This document shows, one piece after another, positions 1 through 9,090 of a stretch of DNA of 64,000 nt. A program made the position numbers and the translations under genes. The stretch is from contig NZ_JAUSZD010000002.1 in the NCBI RefSeq assembly GCF_030817275.1, positions 992,001 through 1,056,000 of the forward strand. The letters are read 5' to 3'. This stretch comes from Paenibacillus sp. V4I7. GTDB lineage: Bacteria; Bacillota; Bacilli; Paenibacillales; NBRC-103111. The notes beneath the pieces are model-generated. The model was given only the letters and a program-made list of their open reading frames with translations. It made no database searches and was not told the origin of the DNA. The stretch's first letter is position 1. The number at the start of each line of letters is the position of its first letter.

Positions 1-2274
1 GATCTGCTCGAGCATCAGATCGAGCTGAATCATTGTCTTGAGCAAGCAGCCACATATGAAGAAAATAAACGCAGCGTAGATCAAATGCGCGTGGAGCAGG
101 AGCACCAACGCGCGCAGGTAGACAGGCTGCTTAAACAAATAGATGTACACTGGGAGGAGACAGATTTAGCCTCGTTCTCGGTAACAATTTCCCTGCGTGA
201 ACAGGTACGAACTTACAAGGGACGGTTTCACAAGTGCCAGGAGAGTGAACTGCGCGTCAGAACAGAGCTGGAGAGTGTGCAGCAGCAGGTCAAACGCGTC
301 CAAGACACGGTAAGGAGCTTGGAATCCGAGTTACATAAAAGCGGGGTAAGAACAGATGGTTCAGCCTCTCCCGGTTGGGGAGGAGCAGATCCATCCACAA
401 CCTTGCATAACATAGCGAGAGACTATTCGCGCTGGCAGCTGCTTGTGAGGGATATAGCACACCAAAAAGAACGCGATGCTGTGGAGAATCAGTTCCAGCT
501 TAATTTAGAGGACGCGGCGAAAGCTGGCAAAACGGCCTCACGGAGATTACGTCAACGCATCGTTGTATTTACCAGCTTATTGGCTGTCTTGGCACCACTA
601 TTGCTGTTATGGCAGGGCAATTGGGTGGCAGCTCTGTGTGCCTTTCTTTTTTTTGCTGGTGCTGCACTCTTTATGCTTGTTTCTGATCGTGAGGTGAAAG
701 AGAATCGCTCTTCCCGAGCGATGACTTCATCCTCAGTCAGGGATGAAAGTCTGAGTGAGGAACTTCGCATGCTGGAGCGCCGCCTGCAAGAACAAATCCA
801 ACCTTTTGCACAGCAGCAAACAGGATATGTTGAAGCTGCGGCAGCATCAGCTGCTAATTCATTGAGCCATTCCGTATCCATGCCTCTTGAGGTACTCCAG
901 CCTCAATTGGATGCATGGATGCGTGAAGCTGAGCAAAATAAACAACAACACAACGAGCTGCTTCGTAAACTAGAGAGGCTGCAGGATACGAAGGAGATGC
1001 TGCAATCGCTTCGGCAGCAAGAAGATCAGCGAAATGGTTACCTCGCGGAGCTTGTGTTGGAGTCTGATCAGTTCCAATCGGATTGGAGTCATTGGCTGCA
1101 ATCGCTTGGACTAAGTACGCAGTTATCGGCAGATGCCCTGCTGGAAACCATCCAGACGATTGAGCAGGGGCAGGAAAGTCTTCGTCAACTTCATAAGCTG
1201 GAGTCCAAGCTAGAGACATTAGTATCAAGCATGGATCACTTCGATCAAACAGTCGGTTCACTCCTTCGGCTTTCACTAGCGGTACGTCAAGAATCCGTAT
1301 TCGCTCTCAAACGCTGGAAAGAACAGGAGCAAGAACAGGTGAAGCTGCTTGCGGAGAAGAAGCATGGCGAGCAGCTTTATTCGGAAACTGAGCAAGAGCT
1401 GCAGCTTCTACAGACAAACGAGCAGCGTATACAAGCCCGGTTGGACCAACTTTTACAGGAAGCCTCTGCATGTGATGGTGAAGTACTGCGTATTCATCAG
1501 AGAGAGCAGGAAGAACGCAGGAAACTGACGGAAGAACAAACATTGCTGGAATCCTCGCTCGAAACGTTACTTAGCCGCTCATTGCTTGCCAGCTACACCG
1601 AGCTTTTGGAAACCCATGGAGAAGAGGATATCGCACTTCAAATGGCTTCCCTTCAAAACCGATTATCCGAAACCGTTAACGAAACGAATGAACTTCGAGA
1701 GGTTGTTGGTAAGCTAGCGGGACAAATTGAGAAGCTGGAGCAAGGATCGGAACATGCAGATCATCTTCTCCAAGCTGAAGCATATCGAGCTACCATTCGA
1801 CAGCAAGTAGATCAATATGCCGTAGCTTCCTTCGCTTCATTGCTGATGAAGAAGGCCCGCGATGTTTACGAGCATGAACGGCAGCCTGGCGTACTTCTGC
1901 GAGCATCGGATTACTTTGCGAAGATGACGAACGGGGCCTTCACCCATGTCAAAGCGCCATTCGGAGAGCAGCGTCTAGTCGCAATACGAGCGAATGGAGA
2001 GTCGCTTGATACGAGTCAGCTTAGTAGAGGAACGGCGGAGCAGCTCTACTTATCCATGCGCTTTTCACTCGCCCAGGAGTATGCTGGCAAAGCTATTTTA
2101 CCGCTGGTGATGGACGATATTCTCGTTAATTTCGATGAGGAACGGATGGAGAGCTGTTTGCGTGTTCTTGCAGATTTAAGCAGCAGGCATCAAGTGCTGC
2201 TCTTTACCTGCCACGCTCACGTGCGAGATGCGGCAGCAAGAGTTATTCCCGGAAATCGCTTTATTCGTTTGTAG
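1..2274 (+). CDS. YhaN-like SMC/SbcC-type ATPase, C-terminal part
   Basis: The reading frame is open to the left edge of the window, so this is the C-terminal ~757 residues of a longer protein. It is rich in heptad-like Glu/Gln/Leu coiled coil. Two hydrophobic segments lie near residues 190-230 of the visible part, as in Bacillus YhaN. The end holds an ABC-type head: signature-like SRGTAEQLYLSMRF, Walker B LPLVMDDILVNFDEE and an H-loop in LFTCHAH. The N-terminal Walker A lies outside the window. The family resembles SbcC/Rad50 ATPases and is often next to a YhaO-type nuclease, suggesting DNA end processing; that role is inferred. Confidence 0.85.
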   Translation, partial: DLLEHQIELNHCLEQAATYEENKRSVDQMRVEQEHQRAQVDRLLKQIDVHWEETDLASFSVTISLREQVRTYKGRFHKCQESELRVRTELESVQQQVKRVQDTVRSLESELHKSGVRTDGSASPGWGGADPSTTLHNIARDYSRWQLLVRDIAHQKERDAVENQFQLNLEDAAKAGKTASRRLRQRIVVFTSLLAVLAPLLLLWQGNWVAALCAFLFFAGAALFMLVSDREVKENRSSRAMTSSSVRDESLSEELRMLERRLQEQIQPFAQQQTGYVEAAAASAANSLSHSVSMPLEVLQPQLDAWMREAEQNKQQHNELLRKLERLQDTKEMLQSLRQQEDQRNGYLAELVLESDQFQSDWSHWLQSLGLSTQLSADALLETIQTIEQGQESLRQLHKLESKLETLVSSMDHFDQTVGSLLRLSLAVRQESVFALKRWKEQEQEQVKLLAEKKHGEQLYSETEQELQLLQTNEQRIQARLDQLLQEASACDGEVLRIHQREQEERRKLTEEQTLLESSLETLLSRSLLASYTELLETHGEEDIALQMASLQNRLSETVNETNELREVVGKLAGQIEKLEQGSEHADHLLQAEAYRATIRQQVDQYAVASFASLLMKKARDVYEHERQPGVLLRASDYFAKMTNGAFTHVKAPFGEQRLVAIRANGESLDTSQLSRGTAEQLYLSMRFSLAQEYAGKAILPLVMDDILVNFDEERMESCLRVLADLSSRHQVLLFTCHAHVRDAAARVIPGNRFIRL

Positions 2275-2300
2275 AAGCGTTAGTAATGGAGGAATTGGAA

Positions 2301-2579
2301 ATGGAGTCTGGAAACGATAAGAAGAAAGAGCATCGGGAAATCACCTATCAGGTCGGATGGAAGAAGGGGAAGATCGAATGGAATGAAGGCGCAACGGAAG
2401 CTTTAGCGGTCAAATCATCCGTGGAAGATGAGGGTCATGTTGGAGAAAAGCGTCTGCAGCTGTTTTGGCTTCCGGCCATGAGTCTTCCAAGTTGGCTGCT
2501 TCTCCCTATCCTTTATTCGCTTCCCGTCTTCTGTTTCCTATTAACGCTTGTTCTCATTTATGCGTTGCGTCATGGCTAG
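2301..2579 (+). CDS. Small protein with C-terminal membrane anchor
   Basis: A 92-residue protein of unknown function. The charged N-terminal half is followed by one hydrophobic segment near residues 63-90 and a short basic tail. I chose ATG 2301 because GGAGG lies 8 bases upstream; ATG 2286 is in frame but precedes this ribosome binding site. It begins 26 bases after the YhaN-like gene on the same strand, so the two are probably co-transcribed. No family recognised. Confidence 0.6.
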   Translation: MESGNDKKKEHREITYQVGWKKGKIEWNEGATEALAVKSSVEDEGHVGEKRLQLFWLPAMSLPSWLLLPILYSLPVFCFLLTLVLIYALRHG

Positions 2580-2616
2580 CGGCAAGTAAGGATTGAATGA
2601 AGGGGGGATCAGCTTT

Positions 2617-3054
2617 ATGAACATGTTATTAGCCATTATTGGTGGCCTGCTGGGCCTTTTTGTAACCGGGGTTGCCATATATACAGCTTGGATGGTTCAT
2701 CAGCTGTGGAAGCAGCAGGCGGCAGCCCCAAAACCAGAGGGTCAGGTGGAAATTGCCGTAAAATACTTTTCAAAATGGACGGTCATTGATTACGCAGTCA
2801 TCTTATTATTTATCACCGGTCTTTTACTATTGATAGCCGAGTTATTTGCTGTTTGGCGAGATCAAACGATAATTGCCAATTTCCATTTCTCCTACTTGCT
2901 CACAGGAATCATTATTTCTGCTATGGGCATGCTTCTGTTGTTTGTACGTTTGGTTATCGTTCTTGGTTTTATTCAGACAGGTGCTTTACATCGCACGGTT
3001 ACGGTTCCGCCAGATCATCAGAACGAGCCAGATCACACTGATAAAGCCAAATAA
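2617..3054 (+). CDS. Membrane protein, three predicted TM segments
   Basis: A 145-residue protein with hydrophobic segments near residues 3-25, 60-80 and 95-125 and a polar C-terminus rich in His/Asp/Pro. The run GGGGGG about 9 bases before ATG 2617 supports this start. It follows the preceding small membrane protein by 37 bases. Its last ~69 bases overlap the 3' end of the convergent ykvI-like gene. Function unknown. Confidence 0.6.
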   Translation: MNMLLAIIGGLLGLFVTGVAIYTAWMVHQLWKQQAAAPKPEGQVEIAVKYFSKWTVIDYAVILLFITGLLLLIAELFAVWRDQTIIANFHFSYLLTGIIISAMGMLLLFVRLVIVLGFIQTGALHRTVTVPPDHQNEPDHTDKAK

Positions 3055-4026
3055 GGGATACAAAGCGGAAAGCAGTATTTTGAAACCAATTTGACTTATC
3101 AGATAGCTTAACCCTAGGATACTGATCAGAATAACCTTTGGGTTTAGTTTTACACGCTGCTGAAGCTGCTGGGACAAGCCGTAGGCGTCAGCAATAAAGG
3201 TCGTGAAAATCTCACCGTATATGACGAGCAGATAAGCAACTTGCGGTACGGACCCTAGTCGGGTAATAATATTTCCCATTGGGATTTCGAATTGTGCGAT
3301 ACCTGGCATTTGTGCAGAGAGTGCATAATGTGCAGATAACAGAAGCAGACCAATGCCTGCACCGCCAAGCAGTCCGCCCCAGTAAAGAACGGATCGATTG
3401 CGAATGGATGCTCCCATGGGGACGAGCACGGCTTGGGCCATCGCTAAGTTAAAGGCGGTATAGAGGAAAGGTGCGAACCATATTTTTTCTAATGGATCAT
3501 CGCTTGTAATGCGCAACCAGTTCCCTGAAGATGGCGAATGCCACGTATAAACGACGATGACCAGGCTGAAGAGCAGCATGATGGGAACTACGATTGAATT
3601 CACTGTCATAATAGCGCCAATTCCGCGTGACAATACGAAATAGGCGAGTACCAATGTCACGAAGAGTCCTGTTTGGTATGAGAGGTGCAGCTGTTCCTCA
3701 AATACCGTTCCGCCCCCGGCTAGCATGACGGTTGTAATTCCAAATAGGACGACCATCATAAACAAGCTAATGGCGTTACCGATTCTTTTGCCAAAAATGG
3801 CTCGATTCAAATCCTCATAAGATGAGGCCTTCAGATCATGAGCCATCAGCATGAGTTTAATACCAATCCAGATGAAAAGTATGCTGGATAAAGCAATCGT
3901 CAATGTGGCTAGCCAGCCGTAACGTGTGAAAAATTGCAGGATTTCCTGTCCAGAAGCGAACCCTGCTCCAACAACCGTTCCAATGTAGGTAAAGGCAACA
4001 CGGACGATCTGTGAACCTGTTCGCAT
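2986..4026 (-). CDS. YkvI-family membrane transporter-like protein
   Basis: A 346-residue, very hydrophobic protein with about ten membrane segments. The N-terminus has YIGTVVGAGFASGQEILQFF, the glycine-rich first helix typical of the YkvI family, which is distantly related to APC/LeuT-fold transporters. ATG 4026 follows a purine-rich AGCGGGG; the frame extends upstream to 4149 but that extension is not hydrophobic-helix-like and lacks a ribosome binding site. Substrate unknown. It converges with and overlaps the upstream membrane protein gene. Confidence 0.8.
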   Translation of the reverse strand: MRTGSQIVRVAFTYIGTVVGAGFASGQEILQFFTRYGWLATLTIALSSILFIWIGIKLMLMAHDLKASSYEDLNRAIFGKRIGNAISLFMMVVLFGITTVMLAGGGTVFEEQLHLSYQTGLFVTLVLAYFVLSRGIGAIMTVNSIVVPIMLLFSLVIVVYTWHSPSSGNWLRITSDDPLEKIWFAPFLYTAFNLAMAQAVLVPMGASIRNRSVLYWGGLLGGAGIGLLLLSAHYALSAQMPGIAQFEIPMGNIITRLGSVPQVAYLLVIYGEIFTTFIADAYGLSQQLQQRVKLNPKVILISILGLSYLISQIGFKILLSALYPLFGFISVIWLVLMIWRNRNRAM

Positions 4027-4167
4027 AGATTGCCCCGCTTTCTTTCGTTTGATATAGTACAAGGTATGTTCGTGATCCCATGCGCATGACTGGAACTTGG
4101 GGCAAGCTGTCGTTTCTGCTAAAATGGGTATGAATAAGACGAAGTACAATGCGGGAGTGAGTTTTTT

Positions 4168-4774
4168 GTGAAGGAATTGCTATATGATTTCATAAGTCAT
4201 TATGGATATATTGCTTTATACCTTTTGCTATCTGCCGGAATCATTGGGGTACCTGTACCAGATGAAACCCTTATGGCTTTTGTAGGTTCTTTAACGGCAC
4301 TTGGAGGGCCATTTGATTTTGGAACAACGTTAATTGTGATTTATGCAGGCACGATGACAGGGATGGTTGTTAGTTATTTAATCGGTCATCGTGTGGGTAA
4401 ACCCTTTCTTTACCGGTATGGCAAATGGTTCAAACTAACACCGAAACGGATTGAACGGGCCGAGGGTTGGTTCAAGAAGTATGGGCTCTGGACCGTTTTT
4501 CTTTGGGTATTTCGTGCCGGGGGTTCGTCATTTCACCTGTTATTTGTCAGGCGTAAGCGGAGTCAAGTTTTATAAGTATTTGTTCTTTGCGGGTACAGGC
4601 GCGCTGCTGTGGTGTACAACCTTTTTAACATTAGGGCATTTTATTGGCAGTAACTTGGAGGGTTTATTCCATTTAATACATAAATACATGGGAATAAGCA
4701 TATTGACTATAGCAGTTATAGCTATTGTTGGAACGGTCATTTACTTCCGATTCCGGAGACGGAAAGCAGCCTGA
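4168..4774 (+). pseudogene. DedA-family membrane protein, frameshifted
   Basis: The first ~110 codons encode a typical DedA N-terminus (GVPVPDE, YLIGHRVGKPFLYRYGKWF, KKYGLWTVF). The homology then continues in another frame as FFGYFVPGVRHFTCYLSGVS to a stop at 4774. The switch is at a run of five T at about 4496-4500; removing one T restores a single ~201-codon DedA protein ending in basic residues. DedA proteins are flippase-like membrane proteins needed for envelope homeostasis. The shift could be a real mutation, a phase-variable homopolymer or a sequencing error. Start is GTG with GGGAG upstream. Confidence 0.8.
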
Positions 4775-4788
4775 TTCCCATACACATG

Positions 4789-4839
4789 AAATAAGACCAT
4801 GAGTGTCATCCTATAAGAGGAGCATTCATGGTCTTATTC
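4789..4839. terminator. Bidirectional terminator between dedA-like and lipoprotein genes
   Basis: A 13-bp inverted repeat, AATAAGACCATGA / TCATGGTCTTATT, lies between two convergent genes. A- and T-rich ends on both sides fit use in both directions. Confidence 0.7.
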
Positions 4840-4854
4840 CGTATTCTTAGCAAA

Positions 4855-5577
4855 TTAATGGTTAGCGAAAAGCTTAATCGATTGGATGGTACTCTCATTC
4901 GGATCAATGTCGAGCTTGAGCAATGTGCCTTGCGACTTGTAGGAGAGAACATAGGTTGAGTTGGTGTCCGGTTTGCCTAGAATTGCGATAGCGTCTTGGA
5001 CTTTCTGACCGAGGCGCAATCCGCGAAGTCCAGGATCAATCTCTGTGGAATGTACGTCAACGAATTCAAGTACATCTTTCTTATTGAAGCCTACGGAGAA
5101 ATCCGTGAAGTCATAAACTTGAATGGCGTCTTCATCTGCATCCATAACGAATTGTTTCTTCGCCTTCCCAAAACGTTCGAGCACAACGTCCTTACTCGTT
5201 CCGAGCTTTAAGCCCATTAACGTTGGTTTCTCCTGTTGATACGCATCCTCTGCTTTAATATTCGGCTTGGCCGTTGGCTTCGCACTTGCAGATAGTTGCG
5301 GGATGTCTGTTAAATCCGTTTTGGACGTGCCTGCGACTTGTGCCTCGTGCTTGGCCGATTCTTCCGGTGATGGTGAAGGTGCTGCTGTCGCAGTTGCTAC
5401 TACAATCGCTGGGGGTGTGCTAACTGGAATCGGGCTATTTTGTACATGGTTAGTTGGATCTATAGTAGGCTGTCCGGAAGGAGCAGATGACTCTTGGCAC
5501 CCAGCTAACAGTAATGAAGCAATTGCTACTGGCATAAAGCCAAGTATGATAGGTCTAAGCAGGTTGTTCATCGTCAT
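4855..5577 (-). CDS. Lipoprotein with DUF4309-like repeat
   Basis: A 240-residue exported lipoprotein. The signal peptide ends in a lipobox SLLLAGC with the lipid-attachment Cys near residue 26. A Ser/Thr/Pro-rich linker (to ~residue 105) leads to two related blocks, LMGLKLGTSKDVVLERFGK and LRGLRLGQKVQDAIAILGK, typical of DUF4309-like Bacillales proteins. ATG 5577 follows AAAGGA; ATG 5571 is an alternative. Function unknown; presumably on the outer face of the membrane. Confidence 0.7.
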   Translation of the reverse strand: MTMNNLLRPIILGFMPVAIASLLLAGCQESSAPSGQPTIDPTNHVQNSPIPVSTPPAIVVATATAAPSPSPEESAKHEAQVAGTSKTDLTDIPQLSASAKPTAKPNIKAEDAYQQEKPTLMGLKLGTSKDVVLERFGKAKKQFVMDADEDAIQVYDFTDFSVGFNKKDVLEFVDVHSTEIDPGLRGLRLGQKVQDAIAILGKPDTNSTYVLSYKSQGTLLKLDIDPNESTIQSIKLFANH

Positions 5578-5840
5578 CTATCCTTTCTGCCGAATAATTG
5601 GAGTGAAAAATGCAACATTACTAATCATACTGTTTTCTGGTTCTATTTCAATGCATCAAGTTACCTAAATGTGAGCAATTGTAGACAAATTTCAAAATGC
5701 TGAACCCTATATACATATAGACACCTTATGAAGAGTAAAAGTTTCACTTCAAAAAGGGATATTCACAAATTGGGACTTGAAACCTACTTCATCAATATGG
5801 TAACTTACTCATAATAGAAAGGTTTAGGGGGCTAGAAATC

Positions 5841-6410
5841 ATGGAATTGTTGAAACAGCGGATCTTAGAGGTCGGTGTAGTCGTATCGGATCAAGTGCTA
5901 AAGCTGGATGCCATACTTAATCATCAGGTTGATCCTGTACTCATCATGGAGATGGGCAAAGAATTTGCAAGATTGTTTAGAGAAACGAAGCCTGACAAGG
6001 TGCTTACCGTAGAATCGTCCGGTATTCCGATTGCCTATACGACAGCTTTACATCTTGAGGTTCCCATGATATTTGCACGGCGGAAGAAGACGTTGACCAT
6101 GGATCAAGATACATATAGTGAACGTGTGCCTTCTTTTACCAAAGGGATTGTAACGGACATTATGGTATCCTCTCATTTGCTTCATAAAGGCGAGCGAGTT
6201 CTGCTGATCGATGATTTTATCGCTAACGGAGACGCAGCACGAGGATTAATTCGCATCATTGAAAAAGCGGAAGCTGAGCTTGTTGGTGTCGGTATTGCGG
6301 TAGAAAAATCATTCCAAGCTGGTGGAAGCTCGATTCGAGAGCGTGGAATTCGTGTGGAATCCCTAGCGCGTATTTCCTCACTGGCGAATGGGCAAATCAC
6401 TTTTAACTGA
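5841..6410 (+). CDS. xpt: Xanthine phosphoribosyltransferase
   Basis: A 189-residue type I phosphoribosyltransferase that salvages xanthine to XMP using PRPP. The PRPP loop is VLLIDDFIANGDAARG at residues ~120-135. VESSGIPIAYTTAL and the C-terminal AGGSSIRERGIRVESLARI match bacterial XPRT throughout, and the length is normal. The start ATG follows AGGGGG. No pbuX neighbour is present, and I could not recognise a purine riboswitch in the 260 bases upstream. Confidence 0.92.
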   Translation: MELLKQRILEVGVVVSDQVLKLDAILNHQVDPVLIMEMGKEFARLFRETKPDKVLTVESSGIPIAYTTALHLEVPMIFARRKKTLTMDQDTYSERVPSFTKGIVTDIMVSSHLLHKGERVLLIDDFIANGDAARGLIRIIEKAEAELVGVGIAVEKSFQAGGSSIRERGIRVESLARISSLANGQITFN

Positions 6411-6490
6411 TTTTACAATTTGCTCATGACTTCCCTCAAACCGATTTATCCTTTATAATGAATACATGGTATGAGAGGAGGCTGACATCT

Positions 6491-6817
6491 ATGGGTATCG
6501 AAAATGGTTCCATTGAATATTTTATGACAAAGCTTGGGGAAGCCAAAACACATTTTGAACGTGCGCTAGATTGTAAGCATACAGAGTTTGATGATCTGTA
6601 TCCGTATATGATCGAACACCCTCAATTTTTCTGGTACAAACGATATGTAGCATGGTCCGAGTTGTTAACGATCGTAAAGCTCTGCACAGAACTGACAATC
6701 GAGTGGGAACAACATTTCTCTGCCGCACAAGTGGAGTATATTCAGAAGCGCGTAATGTCTAGCAAAGTCCTTGATTTCTGGTACGAAACGAATGATTCGA
6801 AGGAACATGTTAGCTAA
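6491..6817 (+). CDS. Conserved hypothetical protein, 108 aa
   Basis: A small soluble protein rich in aromatic residues (FFWYKRYVAWSELL). ATG 6491 has GAGGAGG about 11 bases upstream; upstream in-frame codons back to 6458 precede this site. It stands alone with a terminator after it. No family recognised. Confidence 0.6.
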   Translation: MGIENGSIEYFMTKLGEAKTHFERALDCKHTEFDDLYPYMIEHPQFFWYKRYVAWSELLTIVKLCTELTIEWEQHFSAAQVEYIQKRVMSSKVLDFWYETNDSKEHVS

Positions 6818-6840
6818 TTAATGCCCATATATAAGAAAGA

Positions 6841-6877
6841 GGCCGATGGATCCGAAGAGGATTCGTTGGCCTTTTTC
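6841..6877 (+). terminator. Intrinsic terminator
   Basis: GGCCGATGGATCC pairs imperfectly with GGATTCGTTGGCC and is followed by TTTTT; it lies 23 bases after the stop of the 108-aa gene. Confidence 0.75.
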
Positions 6878-6913
6878 TGTGGTTTAAAATGGAATTGTTT
6901 TCTTGGTTTAAAC

Positions 6914-7231
6914 TCAGACTCCATTTTCTAGAATGTTCATGCTTTCAATATGCCTTTTCGTTTGTTCGGACCCGAGCTTATGCAGGGTTCGATACACTTC
7001 CGTTAAATAATAATCGTATTCCTGATTGGCCTCATTGGAGTAATAAACTTTCCAAGGAAGCCAAGAAGTTGCGTAGCTGCCTTGAGAGGAGTTATCGGTT
7101 TCCTCAAAAAGCTCTTGAAGCTTATCAATTTCTTCCTCGGTTGCCGAGATCTCGAATTCAAAATTAAGTGCTCCTTTGTCTTCCAAAACTTCCCCCGTGC
7201 CAACGTTAATGTAGTACGTTTTTTTATCCAC
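6914..7231 (-). CDS. Hypothetical protein, 105 aa
   Basis: A soluble acidic protein beginning VDKKTYYINVGTGEVLED and containing EISATEEEIDKLQELFEE, a predicted helix. GTG 7231 is preferred because GGGAGG sits 7 bases upstream; the frame also has ATG 7246 overlapping that ribosome binding site. It is divergent from the gene at 7384. Function unknown. Confidence 0.6.
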   Translation of the reverse strand: MDKKTYYINVGTGEVLEDKGALNFEFEISATEEEIDKLQELFEETDNSSQGSYATSWLPWKVYYSNEANQEYDYYLTEVYRTLHKLGSEQTKRHIESMNILENGV

Positions 7232-7383
7232 TATAGAGCCTCCCATGGAGTAAGTTTGCGATTTGCGTTAGCATTGTTTCGTCATTAGTTAAGTTAACCT
7301 CAGTAAAGCGGTTTTATGTAAAGTTTGAACTAAATGCGAATTGGTGTATGCTAAAGTAGTACATATGAAATATTGGAGGTAAG

Positions 7384-7647
7384 ATGATGATATCGGAAGA
7401 ACAGCTTGATCAATATAGAGTTGATAGCACATTATTGCGTGTTATTCGGGACGTCAACCCAACGAATGATGTACGTGGAATTGTAGTTGCTTGGGATGAT
7501 GAGAGCGTGTTAATCCGCAAGAAAAACCGCAAAGTAGTCAAGCTCGCACGCCATTATATCTATCAACCATACGAGGACGAAAGACCTCCTGAATTCATGC
7601 TTCCGCAGGATCCCATCGAACCAGATAGTGTTTCTGATGACGAATAA
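7384..7647 (+). CDS. Hypothetical protein upstream of cbiZ
   Basis: An 87-residue protein with a compact beta-rich centre (GIVVAWDDESVLIRKKNRKVVKL), resembling a small SH3/KOW-like barrel, and an acidic Pro-rich tail. GGAGGT precedes tandem ATGs at 7384 and 7387. Its 3' end overlaps the possible start region of cbiZ, so the two are probably translationally coupled. Function unknown. Confidence 0.65.
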   Translation: MMISEEQLDQYRVDSTLLRVIRDVNPTNDVRGIVVAWDDESVLIRKKNRKVVKLARHYIYQPYEDERPPEFMLPQDPIEPDSVSDDE

Positions 7648-8407
7648 GGATGCATGGATGGGATCAATGGAGGTTCCTATCTCTGGTATTCGCATGGAGT
7701 TGATAAGTTCTCACCAAGGTACGTACTTGCAAATTTGCAGCGAAAATCCAATGCGAACACTGAATTCTTCGCCTTGGGGCGGTGGATTCGGCACACATAA
7801 GGTGATGATGAATCGGCAAGTGGACAAGCTGTATAATGAGGCTGATCCGCTTCGTGAGATGGGCGAATTCATCCAATGTGAGGGTTTGAATCCCCAAGAA
7901 ACAGCGGGTATGCTGACCGCGGCGAAGGTAAAGGACGTTGGCTACAGCAGCTTTACCTGGGAATCTGGCATAGACGGTGATATCAGCGAATTCAGTCAGA
8001 AACTTGCGATGGAGCCAGAGCAGGAGCCCCTCCATGTTTGCTCGTGGGTTACGGTGGGGCTAGGGAATAAGGCGAGAGCTGGAGCTGAACTTCCTGCCGC
8101 TTCCCTTTACCCTGGAACAATTAACACGATTGTCGTTATCAACGGTTGCTTAACCGACGCGGCCATGGTTAATGCGGTCATTACAGCAACTGAGGCCAAA
8201 GCTGCGGCTCTTCAAGCATTAGGTATCCTCGTTGAGGGCCAGCCAGCGACAGGAACGACAACCGATGCCGTACTTATTGCTGCAACTTGCCGCGGCCAGA
8301 CCTATCGTTACGCAGGTACAGCGACTGCGCTGGGTTACTTAATCGGAAGAACGGTATACGAAGCCACCATGCATTCCGGTCAACTGTACGAAAAAACGCC
8401 CTACTGA
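7637..8407 (+). CDS. cbiZ: Adenosylcobinamide amidohydrolase
   Basis: CbiZ removes the aminopropanol side chain from adenosylcobinamide so that salvaged corrinoids can re-enter cobalamin synthesis. Recognisable blocks are SSPWGGGFG, SWVTVGLGNKARAGA, PGTINTIVVINGCLTDAAMV and ATGTTTDAVLIAATCRG. Length (256 aa from ATG 7637) is close to normal. The start is uncertain: ATG 7658 has AAGGA at good spacing and gives 249 aa. The same window has a B12-dependent ribonucleotide reductase, so corrinoid salvage would have a user. Confidence 0.88.
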   Translation: MTNKDAWMGSMEVPISGIRMELISSHQGTYLQICSENPMRTLNSSPWGGGFGTHKVMMNRQVDKLYNEADPLREMGEFIQCEGLNPQETAGMLTAAKVKDVGYSSFTWESGIDGDISEFSQKLAMEPEQEPLHVCSWVTVGLGNKARAGAELPAASLYPGTINTIVVINGCLTDAAMVNAVITATEAKAAALQALGILVEGQPATGTTTDAVLIAATCRGQTYRYAGTATALGYLIGRTVYEATMHSGQLYEKTPY

Positions 8408-8479
8408 TCCATGTGGATAGTAGGGCATGATCCATTTGGTTGGCTCTCGCATTTGCTTGAAGGATTCAAGCTTGGTTAG

Positions 8480-8659
8480 TTAAGTTCTACGGAAAACTCC
8501 GAACGCAGCTGCGGTTGCAATCGTGCCTAGTCCAGACTCATCCTCATCTTCACTTTTGTAGTTAGGATCATGCACAATGGCTTCTGCTTCACCTTCTGTA
8601 AGATCTCTTTGATTGCCTGTATATTTTGGTTCCAAGGCGTTGATTTCTTCCTCATTCAT
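8480..8659 (-). CDS. Small acidic protein, 59 aa
   Basis: An ATG with a perfect AAGGAGG upstream opens a 59-codon frame. It encodes an acidic protein (NEEEINALEPKY, EGEAEAIVHDP, KSEDEDESG) ending in a hydrophobic, basic tail GTIATAAAFGVFRR. The strong ribosome binding site is the main evidence that it is real. Function unknown. Confidence 0.6.
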   Translation of the reverse strand: MNEEEINALEPKYTGNQRDLTEGEAEAIVHDPNYKSEDEDESGLGTIATAAAFGVFRRT

Positions 8660-8810
8660 AGGTCATTCCTCCTTTGCGAATAGGGTTAGGAGTGAAGGGA
8701 GGAATTATTCACGAATTGTAAAAGTATCGTTGACTAGCTCTCATTTCCCGTGTTATATTAAGTTTTGTCGCAGCTATTATGACTACTTCGTTCATAGAGC
8801 AGCTGTATAC

Positions 8811-8894
8811 GCGATCATGGCGGAATTGGCAGACGCGCACGGTTCAGGTCCGTGTGGGCTTACCCCCGTGGAGGTTCGAGTCCTCTTGATCGCA
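8811..8894 (+). tRNA. tRNA-Leu (anticodon CAG)
   Basis: A 7-bp acceptor stem GCGATCA/TGATCGC is present. The anticodon stem CACGG/CCGTG encloses TTCAGGT with CAG in the anticodon position. A long class II variable arm and a GGTTCGAGTCC T-arm follow. No CCA directly follows the discriminator A, so CCA would be added after transcription. Confidence 0.95.
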
Positions 8895-8902
8895 TACCAA
8901 GT

Positions 8903-8944
8903 AACAACCCTTTCAGATACATCTGAAGGGGTTGTTTTCTTTTT
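8903..8944 (+). terminator. Terminator after tRNA-Leu
   Basis: AACAACCCTTTCAGAT pairs with ATCTGAAGGGGTTGTT around a 2-base loop and is followed by a T-rich run. Confidence 0.85.
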
Positions 8945-9090
8945 ATGAAACCATGTTCGTCTTTTTCCATAAATTTGGGATTTGGTATTGAGCCTAATGC
9001 TATGAACGCATAGGTGTATAGCGACTTTCATGAAAACTAGGTATAATACATAGTATAGATTGTACATCATTACAAAGGGGCTGATGTTTC

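Noticed and set aside
5578-5840. Purine riboswitch upstream of xpt
   Set aside because: The conserved junction sequences and flanking stems of the purine aptamer could not be found.
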